In this document: in pieces, positions 35,679-46,400 of the stretch
How the letters are laid out: each line of letters starts with the position of its first letter
Numbering within the stretch: the first letter of the stretch is position 1
NCBI GenBank assembly: GCA_004794655.1
Contig: SMMW01000125.1
Span: 860,001 to 924,000, forward strand
Direction of reading: 5' to 3'
Source: Marisa cornuarietis
Lineage: Eukaryota; Mollusca; Gastropoda; Architaenioglossa; Ampullariidae
Length of the DNA: 64,000 bases
The notes under the pieces: model-generated
Seen by the model: the letters and a program-made list of their open reading frames with translations, nothing else
Databases searched by the model: none
What the model was told of the DNA's origin: nothing
Made by a program: the position numbers and the translations under genes

Positions 35679-38576
35679 ATGCCAAGAGTGTGTGCTTCTG
35701 TCAACTGCAGAGAGTTGGGTATAAAAGGCTCGCCTTACAGCTTTCATCATTTCCCCAAAGATCCGAAACGTCGACTCCAATGGGCGAGAAATTTAAACAG
35801 AAAGCAGCCAGAGAGCGGAAAGCTGTGGATGCCACAAATTCACGACGTCATTTGCGCCAAACATTTCACAAAAGAATCTTTCACCATGCAGACTCGCATC
35901 AGTAGAGAAGGCGGCATTCCCTTTCTACCAAGACTTGAGCCAGACGCTGTGCCAACAATTTTTGTTCGTAATAAAGAGACTCGGAACACACACCAACCAG
36001 CATCAGATCCCCAGCTTAAAAATGCGACAAGTACAGAGCTGCAAAACAAAGTATGTATTGTGATCACCAGATATAAATATAGATATAAATATTTTAAGTT
36101 GCTAAATACACCTCTTTGTGCATTGTAAAAATATGCAGGTCCCAAACGTGTTAAAAGTTAGAGCAATATGTGAATAAAACGCATAAGTGGCTTTTATTTT
36201 GTAACAGGTGAACGTGACAACTTCAGCAGTCTCTAACAGCCGTGCTAATCTCTACAAATCTCTCTTTGACTTGTACAAATTGCCAGATGTAACAAAACCA
36301 CGGGGAGCATATATAAAACGAGAGCACCAGCGAGTAAGTAGATAAATGCTAAAAATGAAATAAAAAAATGCACTGACTATACTGCTAACTTGTAATCAAG
36401 TTTGACTAGAAATATTATTACCTCATTGTGACTAGAGATGTGTTGACTAACCAAGTAGATGAAGGGTTGGGTCTAATTTATTATCCTTTCTGTGAGCTTT
36501 TGTTCATGGTGTTCCCATTTCCTTCCTCTTCAAGTGAAACCACAGCAGAGATCCTTCAATCCATGGCCTTGGTCACAAACATGTAGACACTGAAGCCTGA
36601 GTGATACTTTTATCATGAAAAGTTTTCACCCAGGAGTGTCCTGAAAGCATCATGATTTTCTGTTGGGGTTTAGTCCCATAGCGCTAATCTTTTTCCAAGA
36701 TTACCTACAAGGCAGTAGAACCAATTAACCGTTGGGTGAAGGTGGTGCAGCTTGCAGAAGGAACCCATTTTTCCTAGAACACTCAACCACTTGGATATTT
36801 AATAGTTAGCAAGAAGTTTAACCTACATATAGTTCTTGTTACCTTTATGAGATGTGTATGAATTTTAACCCCTTTACCCATTGAGCATTTGTGTGTGTGT
36901 GTGTGTGTGTGTGTGTGAACTGCTGGCTTGGAGAAGATTTTTGATCACTCAGCCATCAGGGCAAATGATCTTGTAATAATAATAATGATGGAAACAGTCT
37001 AGAGAAAAGTGTCATGCACATGATCATGTTTTAAACAGAGGTAGTAAAGCCCTACAAAACACTTTATGTTACCATATAAAGGCTTTGATAAGGCTGACTT
37101 TACTATTCCTGCTCAAAGTCTTGTCATGAAACCACGAACATGTATAGGTGGACTGATGACTGTCTGCCAAGACCAATGCTTAGCCTCTTGCGAAGTTCTC
37201 CACTGTTAGTCTCAGCGAGCTTAAACCATGAATGTGACTAAACCGAAAGCTTTGTGCACAAAAGCCTTGTTCTAGCAGTCAACTGAAAAAAAATCGTCTC
37301 CAAGCAGTCCATTAATACAAGTTCGTGATGAAACCCATGTTATATAGCCTTCTGAAACAAAAGGGTTTTGAGATAAAGGTAAGGCACATTCTCCCATGAC
37401 TGTTTCTTAGAATACAAAAGTTGCGATCGAAAAAAAAAAAAGAATACAAAAGTTAAAGTACACTTTTTCTCATTCTTCGTGTCAAAAGTTTTACCTGCAA
37501 ATCCCAATTTCCAGTGCCAGCCATACTATGCACTCACAGTCTGTGAGAACAGTGATGAGTACAAATTCAGCAGTCACTAACAGTGCTGTCCGTCGCTGTT
37601 GTCTACTCTTGTGCTTATACAGGTTGCCTGGTGTAATAAAACAGCAAGGAGCATATGTAGGAAGCAAACATCACTTACATAAATAAACCACTGAATGCTT
37701 TGGACATAATCATTTGAAAATTATCTAGATCTATTTTCATTTTTTTTCCTTCTATATATGAGCCCCTGCATAAATGATAGAACTGTCTTTCTGAGATTGT
37801 GCTTTTTTTGTCATTGTCTTCTGAAATTGATGATTTTCAGCTTTTAAAATATTTTGTGCACTTACAGTTTGAAAATTTTCATTTCTTATGCAAAAAAAAG
37901 CAGGTTGATGTTTGATTTTATTTACAAACAGGTTTTGAGCGACATTTTTGCATCTCAATCAGATGTCAGCATGTCTACATCTGAGGTAGCAGCAAAAGAT
38001 GTTGATGGCTGTAATAATGGTGTGACCCTTTTTATTGCTCACCATCAAAGCATAAAGGAAGCTGAGCAGACAGACACAGTGGTAATAAAATTTAGTAGTT
38101 TGAATATTCAAAAGGTTGGATGGAGAAGGACAAAACTGCTTGAGCTTAAGTCATTATAACCTACACAGTAATGGTTGTCCAAGGGAATATATGATGCAGT
38201 CTGTATGTGTCTGAAATAGTCAATACTGGATTGGGTTTATGGTTTAGTCAACATTTAGACTTTGGAAAAAAATTTCTTGTGCATCTTTAAAATTGATGAG
38301 ATTTATTGAAATTTTAATAATTTCTTGTGCAGCTTCTACTGCTAAATGCATGCTTTTTTTTTGTTACTAGTCATGAAGTTCACTTTGGTTTGATTAAACC
38401 TTATAGTTAAAAAGGAGTTGGATACACAATACTATTACTGGACTGAAAATTTCTTTTCCAGCGTTCAGTTCATCATTCAAGTGCACATGGAGAAACAGAA
38501 CAGGTAACTGAATGTTTATCAACTGTTGCAGTTATGGCTAGTAAACAAACTGTCACAGAGTTCTGAGACACATGTG
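35679..38576 (+). CDS. THAP-domain protein, gene H
   Basis: Exon 1 (35679-36050) encodes a complete THAP domain: MPRVCASVNC, YSFHHFPKDP, a conserved W in RLQWARNL, VICAKHF and DAVPTIF. Further exons chosen by splice sites are all phase 0: 36208-36333 (YKSLFDLYKLPDVTKP, ending IKREHQR), 37932-38081 (VLSDIFASQSDVSMS), 38462-38503 and perhaps 38532-38576. IKRE fits the SUMO consensus. I do not see a convincing last exon or stop, so the 3' end is open. The THAP exon is most similar to F and G (the MPRxCA and F-TM-Q pattern), so H, F and G form a second THAP subfamily in the window. The role is probably as a DNA-binding nuclear factor; the target is unknown. Confidence 0.75.
36895..36918. repeat. 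(GT)n microsatellite in an intron of gene H
   Basis: About 12 GT units. Confidence 0.9.
37540..37680 (+). pseudogene. Decayed duplicate of gene H exon 2
   Basis: The translation NSAVTNSAVRRCC, LYRLPGVIKQQGAYV is collinear with exon 2 of gene H (TSAVSNSRANLYK, LYKLPDVTKPRGAYI). The upstream phrase 'gtgatgagtacaaattcagcagtc' also aligns with 'gtgaacgtgacaacttcagcagtc'. It lacks the donor used by the original, since 'gcgagtaag' has become 'catcactta'. Confidence 0.6.
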
Positions 38577-38579
38577 GTA

Positions 38580-40000
38580 ATACAATCCATCTTTGCTATT
38601 ACCAAAGTGTTAATTCTGCTGCCACAATGTTTTCCTAGCACATCAAACACCTTCAAATATACCTCACTTAAATCACTCCTTAGTGGCCATTTTGGCATGA
38701 TTCTGTTTTCTACACCTTTATACAAAGCAAAAGCTCTACACACAAACTTGCAGAAAGATTACACAAGTTTTGAAAAACTAAAGCATATTTTTGTTTACAG
38801 TACTACTGTTAAGTAAAAATATGTATGCTGTGCAGTTGGTTATTTTCATCCACTTGCATAAATGTCAGATAGTCCTGTTCCATTCTGCATCCATGGTAAT
38901 ATCCCTGTGAGGTTCCTTAGTTTTGTGCTTTTGGATGACCAGTGAAAAACTAAGATATTGAGAACATCATGCAGTTTTATTTTTGTGCAATCTGTTCAAA
39001 GAAAAAAACAAGATCAAAAATTAATAGTAACAGTAGCAGTGTAAATTCAAGCACGAGCCCAATGGTTACAATATCTTCCCAAGCCAAGGATGCTGAAAAC
39101 AAACTTGATCCTATTTTCTAGTCTCAATGCTAAAAGTCAAAATTCTTATGATTACAGAAAAAGATTTATGATACATTCAGATACAAGCTGTGGTAGCCGG
39201 CTTCACTCAAGCTGATTTCTTTGGCACTTTGTATTCTTGCACTTGCTGTACTATTAATGCCCCTTCCTTAGCTTGTTGATGTTGACAGCTCATTTTAGGT
39301 AAGGAAGAGGAGTGTGACATGATGTTTCTAGTGAAGGAGAGCTAAACAGTAATTATAATGGCATACTTTGATTACATTCTGACAGTACAGAGCAGATCCA
39401 GGAGAGGGTAGCAGCAAAGGGGAGGGACATGACAGATGCCACCATCTAGTGAATAACTCACTTGCTGCACCAATTACTATCTCTGCATTTTCAGAATTCA
39501 TTCTGCATATTTGATTTTTCTTTATTTATTTGCAGCAACCTCTAGCATCTTATAATGGGTGTAATAATTAGCTACTTGAAGCCACTTAGAGGCAGCCTGG
39601 TGGAAGGGCCAGGGGACAGTATTGTAGGCAGAAGGATCAGCGTATGCTAAGGGTCACTACTAGTCAGCAGAGTATATGAAATGTGGAGTCGGAGTGTATC
39701 AGCTGCTGAACGAAATAGGTGGGATGGAGTCTGGGGGATCGGTGATAGGCAGCCAGCGAAATAAGCACAGAAAGGGGCGGGGGGGGGGACATAATTAGTG
39801 ACGGGCAGCAGTCTTCTGAATGCGTTGAAGGGCGTGGAGTTAAGTTTTTTACGAAGGAGATGTGGGACTGTAGGGAAAGGGTGGAGTTATAAAGGATGTC
39901 ACAAAAGCGTGCTATCATGTGTTGTCAGTATATGCTCGAGACTCGTTGAAAATCATTTGGCTGGAGTCTTAGCTGCAACCATCGGTGACATATGCGGTAA
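38580..40000. other. No recognisable gene between H and D
   Basis: No coding segment is assigned. Any 3' exons of gene H would have to lie here. Confidence 0.3.
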
Positions 40001-40029
40001 GAAATAACGTCAATCCACGACTGTTTGGC

Positions 40030-40180
40030 AAGCGAGGGCAAGGAAACTGGAGTACACCGAGAAAATCCCCCCGACGACCGGCCCTGCAAACATACAGTGT
40101 CCCGAGATGAGATCTGAACAGGGGACCTCTCATTTAAGTTGTGACAAGGGAGTGTTAACCACCACACTACTAGGCATCCT
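40030..40180 (-). mobile_element. tRNA-derived SINE, family 1 (copy 2)
   Basis: On the minus strand it reads 'gatgcctagtagtgtggtgg', 'ttaacactcccttgtcac', then a B-box-like 'gttcagatctc' and a CORE-like 'ttttctcggtgtactccagt'. The plus-strand relative lies at 16765. Confidence 0.6.
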
Positions 40181-40436
40181 AAAAGATAATTTAATTCGCA
40201 ACAGTGATAACACCTTCGTTTAATTTTTATGTCATGCACACTGACACGGGTCGTGCGTACACTGTTCACAAAAAACAAAGGATTGCAACCTGCCTGTTTA
40301 GCATGTCTTTCACAGCTAAAGAAAATCGAACAACAAAATAATAATAATAAATAAATCAAGGAAGTAAAATATCTTTCAACTCAAAAAAACCACGCAAACG
40401 GTCTTGACCTTGTACTCGAAGGGAGACAATGCGAAA

Positions 40437-40449
40437 GTCGCCATTTTGG
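40437..40449 (-). promoter_or_regulatory. YY1-like element upstream of THAP gene D
   Basis: The minus strand reads CCAAAATGGCGAC, with the AAAATGGCG core of YY1 sites. It lies 25 bp before the ATG, the usual place for YY1 elements in TATA-less promoters. Confidence 0.4.
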
Positions 40450-40473
40450 AAGTAACCGCTCAGCTTCCTAAAC

Positions 40474-43400
40474 ATGCCGATCAAATGTATTGTGTACGGT
40501 TGTTCTGGTAAGAGTGCAACCATCCGAATACCCAAAGTAGTTACATATCAAGGCAAAGAGTTCCAAGAAGTGACCGAAAGGCGAAGGAGAGAGTGGATAC
40601 GTCAGATAAGACGCAAATCAGTGACATTTTATTCAGACAGGCAACACCACAGGCTATGTCGTCGTCATTTTCACACCGGTACGTTAATAATTTTCATTGT
40701 GTCATGATGTGCTTTCTTATGTCTATTGCAACTCAGTAGAGAAACATAATTATAAAAGTTGTAACTACAAAAGTGTAATTTTAATATGTTGTTTACATAC
40801 GCGAACTTATTACAAGATTTGTATTTTGTTTTCTACGGTCAGACCAACGCGTATCAGCTTATGTTAATCGTAACTCTGTATTTGATTCAGGACAGCCGGC
40901 AAAACCATGGGATCAGAACCATCCAGACTGGATCCCAACATTGTGTATGGGATATCCTGGTGCCAAGTCAACAGATTCAGCTAGGTATTTTTATGCTTTT
41001 CTATAATATCTTTACCTTATGATTATTTTTAAAGTGTGGAATTTGTTAACAACACACCCCTTTCCTATTCAATCTGGTCAGCTTCACTTGTACTCAATGG
41101 GCTCATACTTTATACCTCTGTTGAAGCACCCAATTTCTGTAACTCTAATCCTTGTCTCTGTGTATAACAGACACAAGCATGTCCAATCAGTACTGGTGAT
41201 CATGATCTCACCTACCTTCTAGAAGATAAGGCTTAGAGTGCCTTATGGCCTAGTGTTATACATTTGCTTGTAAATTTTTGCCTCAGAGTTCGTCATTGCT
41301 CATTCGTTTGGTTTTTTTTTGGTGTAAAATAGCAAGTTAGTGTAAATGAAGTGTGTCCACATCTTTATGTGTGCATGTATGTTCATGAACAGAATGGAGA
41401 GGCATTACATTGATGTCATAAATATTTTCAGGTATGCCAGGGCTGTTAGAAGGCGGTTAAAGAGTGTAAGGCCCCCAGAAAGAGAATGTACTTCATCATC
41501 CCAGCAGTGTGGTCATCATTTACAGGTTTCTCATGTTCATTGTATTGCTTGCTGAAATGTAGCTGTTTGCAGATGTTTTGTAAAGGCTGTGATTGGTGAG
41601 ATGTGATGCTCTCATAAGTCATGCTGGGATTGTTTCATCATCTGCAAATACCAATATTTAAAAAAAAACTATTTTAGGGCACTTGTTTTAAGTATGATTG
41701 ATGACTGTTGGACATGCCATCCCCTACCCACACTGGAAATGTAGCAGTATAATAGGTGCAACTAAGTTAAAATGAATATAGGGTGGCAGGTGTCTGCTAA
41801 TAATGAATGGAAATCTTATAAGGAGACTGTGACACTCTGTGTATATTAGTAGGTGGATGATGACAATGCGAATCTGTACTGATCCTAACCAAATTTTGCA
41901 GGGCTCAGAACTAACTGAATGCATTTAAATCTACAGTGTTTGATTTTATGAAACATTGCATGTCATGAGTGACAGTATAACTGCATCTTAATCATTAAAG
42001 GTCAATGGAAATTCGATTCCCGGTCAATTTGACTAGGGTTGATTCGCTTATAGGTTGGTTCGACTAGGGTCGATTTGTTGCTGTTTCTTTGTGACCATCC
42101 AACGCTGTGGTTGTTCTTCGATGACCTGTCCAAAGATATTGCAAAGCAAAAAAGCTGCATTTCTTCAGAGCATCTCAGGCACAGAACGTCCGACCAAAAA
42201 GGTGTTTGCTCGACTACATTTACGTGTTCAGCGTTGTACTAAGCATTGAGTCAGAGCAACATTGTTACATATCTGCGGGCTATAGCGTATCTCTCATACA
42301 GTTAGACTTATTAAAAGGTAATATTGTGCATTATTTACAGTTAATCTGTATTATGGATTTAAATCCCTTTTTTGAATTTTAGTGTGTCATTAGCACTGTG
42401 TTCAATATTATTAGACAGTAATATTGTGCCTTTTAATCACAATTCTTACATTTTCATTCCCTCTGTTCTATGTTATTAGACGGTAATACTATGCTTGTAT
42501 ATGTTACGGTAGATTTAAATCATTTAATAAAATTCAAATCGGTTCAATTTTTTCCATTTCATGTGTCCTAGAGATGAATCGGCACTAGTCGAACTGACCG
42601 TTAGACAAAACAACTTAGTCGAACTGACCCTAGTCGACTGGTTACTGGAAATTCATAAATTACCAGTCAATATCATTGGTGGAAATTACCAGAATTATTA
42701 TAATTTAGGAAGGAAACAGCTCAATTTTCATGTTGGTTTTTATTCCTAGGTTATATATTTGCTAAACTATTTTTTTTTAATATTAATAGCTTTCAGGCTG
42801 AATGTAATTTCGCTGCAGTATGGTGATGTTTTGTACTCCTCCAGGAGATAGGTTGAGTGTCATGGCCATAACCATGCAAGCATTTCAACTGAGCAGAAGA
42901 AATTGTGCACCTGTTTTTATTTCTTTCTTTGTAACTTCATGATTTCTGAGTTTAAATTAAATGCCATTAATTCTATGTGTGTGTATGTGTGTGCATGCAC
43001 ATGTATGCGCATGTACGTTTGTAATACTTCATTAAAATCAATATTTTTACAAGAATGTTTCTTTGGCTGCTTCTTGTGTAAATAATAAAAAGTGTTCACC
43101 TCTGCTGATTTGACCTGTGACAAGTAGCTCAAAACAGTTAGTACTAGAGTCATTCAGTCACCTAGAGGAAAACCATTTGTCTCAGAAATATTGCTGATCA
43201 CCATATTTTAGTCTAGAGCTGCAAATCACATTTGAGTTCAAACTCTGATATAAACTTGGTTCATAAACAGATGTCTGCGGCACATTTTTCTCCATATTCC
43301 ATAACTCTTCTCCTTTACTTAGTACCATTATTTGAAAGCATATGAATCCATATATCTGGTCTCATTTTCTACTCGCAGGTCTCCGACTGTGACAGTGTGA

Positions 43401-46400
43401 AGACCTGTAGACAAACAAGAATGAAGATGATATCATGCCATGAAAAGTGTAATGGAGCAGTTAAAGCACCAAGGTAAAATTCTTGTTTTATCTATATTAG
43501 GAGAAACCTTCAAACTGTTTTAATAATAATAATGTTGGCTTGTATAGCGCCAAATCCTGGCCTGTGGACAGCTCAAGGCGCCATTATTTGTATTTTAACT
43601 TGCTGTCTTAATTACATTTATGATTGAGGTTTCCATGAGGCCAATACTTGCTTTGTTAATAAGGTGCTTTAGGTTGTCATGACAAAAAGGGGGGCTAATA
43701 TGATGTGATCAGATCTGATGATAAAAAAAAATGTGTTCATGTGACTGAATTGTATTAGTGAAATGATTGGTTGGTCTTTGACCTTTTTCCATATTCAATC
43801 GAGCCAGCCACATTCCGTATACATTTCAAGTCAGAAGTTATAGAATGCAATCTATAAATATAGATTTCAAATGTATAGCTAGAATGCATTCTATAGCTAA
43901 AGAATTGAAAGGTATATATATAAAGTGAATTGGATAGCAACTTCTGAGTATAATATAAATGAAACACTTCGGTTTTTACCGTGTTTTTCTCTCTCTAGCT
44001 ATACATTAACTCCGCCTGGAAACCCCCCGGGTAACCTGCTGGTCCCAAGCCCGGATGAAGGAGGAGGGTTGGGCGTGGGGTTAGCAACCCCACCCTGTAA
44101 AACAACCCTTGCTACAGAAACTACAACTACAACATTACCAGAACGAGAGCCTGGACAGAAAGATCCCTCTTTGGAGGGGCCTATGACGCGTGCTGGCGAA
44201 AGCTTTCGGAAAGTCAGCTCGCCAACCTATCTTCTCACGGCCAAGGCAAAAACCAGGATAGGGACCTGGAACATCAGAACCCTATACGAGAGAGGGAAAT
44301 CAGCTCAGGTAGCACAGGAGATGAAGAACTATGGCATCAAGCTCCTTGGCCTGTGCGAGACCAGATGGAATGGTAGCGGTCAGACCAGACTCTCGTCAGG
44401 AGAGACTTTTATCTACTCTGGACATGAAGATCCTGACCATGACCACTCACAAGGAGTAGCAGTACTGATGACACAGGAGGCTGCAAGGGCACTAATATCA
44501 TGGGAACCAGTTTCCCCACGACTCATGTCAGCTCGGTTTAACTCCAAAGGAAGAAAGATCACCATCATCCAGTGCTATGCACCTACCAACGCAGCAAAAG
44601 AAGAGGAGAAGGAGGACTTTTACAACTCCCTACAAGCGCTGGTTGATCGTACTCCAAGACGAGACCTGAAGATCATCATGGGCGACATGAATGCCAAAGT
44701 TGGAGATGAAAACACGGACAAAGAACACATAATGGGAAAGCACGGTGTGGGCAACTGCAATGAGAATGGTGAGCTGTTCACAGATTTCTGCTTGTTTAAT
44801 GACCTTGTAATCGGAGGCACAGTCTTTCCTCACAAAAACATTCACAAGACCACCTGGACTTCACCAGATGGAAATACAGAAAACCAGATCGATCTGGATG
44901 TCAGGGTAAGGCGTGGTGCAGATGCAGCCTCAGACCACCACCTGCTTGTAGCAACTTTGAAGATAAAGCTGAGGTCCTTCCATGAGTCATCAGACAGACC
45001 ACACCACAAATTCAACGTGCAGTTTCTTAGAGATCGCAGGAAGCAAGAAGAGTTCAACTGTGAAGTCAAAAACAGGTTTGGGGCACTGGAGGGACTCTTT
45101 GAAGAAACAGTGGCCAACCACTGGACAGGATTACAGGAGACCTGGAAGGCTGCCTGCACACGTGTTCTGGGAAAGAAACAGAAACAACACAAGGAATGGC
45201 TGAGCATAGGGACCTGGAAAAAGATAGAGGAAAGGAAAGAGCTGAAGCAGAAGATCAGCCAGTGTCAAGACCAGCAGGAAAAAGAAGAGCTCAGAGCAAA
45301 GTACTGGGAGATGAACCGAGAAGTGAAGAAGAGTGCAAGAGGCGACAAGAGACAGTTCGCACACAGGATGACAGAAGAGGCAGAACAAGCAGCTGGGCAA
45401 AATAACATGAAAAGACTATACGAAATTACAAGAACTATGTCAGGACGGAAAAACATCAATGCATGCAGGCCAGTAAAGAATAAAACGTCATTACTGGGGA
45501 TGCAGAACAAAGATCTCGCTGGGCAGAATATTTTAAAGAAATACTGAACCGGCCACCACCAGCAACAATTTTGGACATTGCCCCAGCCACCGAGCAACTC
45601 CAGGTGAACACCAACCCACCAACCAAGGCAGAAATCATCAAAGCCATCAAGTCTCTGAAAACTGGTAAGGCGGCAGGCCCAGATGGCATTCCTGCAGAAG
45701 CACTCAAGGCAGATCCAACAGCCGCAGCAAAGATGTTACACCCCCTGCTGCAGAAAATTTGGAAGCAGGAGCAAGTTCCAGCAGACTGGAAACTTGGCTA
45801 TCTGGTAAAGCTACCCAAGAAAGGTGACCTGACCCACTGCAGCAACTGGCGTGTGATTATGCTACTGTCCATTCCCGGAAAGGTGCTGACCAGAATCATG
45901 CTGGACAGACTGAAGAATGCCCTAGACAAGAGACTGCGGCAAGAACAGGCAGGCTTTCGGCAGGGTAGATCATGCACAGACCATATTGCTACACTGCGAA
46001 TCATTATTGAACAATCCATCGAATGGCAGTCCCCACTATACATGACATTTGTGGATTTTGAGAAGGCATTTGACTCCGTAGACAGAGAGACCATCTGGAA
46101 GTTGATGCAGCACTATGGATTTCCACCAAAGTTCATTGCCATCATCCAACAGCTGTATGAGGACTCGACATGCCAGGTGATCCACCATGGGAAGCTGACG
46201 GACCCCTTTGCAGTGAGGACTGGAGTATGGCAAGGTTGCATGCTCTCGCCGACAATCTTCCTCATTGTCATAGACTGGATCATGAGAAGAACAACCTCTA
46301 ACAGCAACACAGGCATTCAATGGACCTTTGCCATGCAACTTGAGGATCTCGACTTTGCAGACGACATCAGCCTGCTGTCCCACAAGCAACAACATGCACA

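Noticed and set aside
44620..46395. Minus-strand open frames within the LINE
   Set aside because: They are shadows of the endonuclease/RT coding strand.
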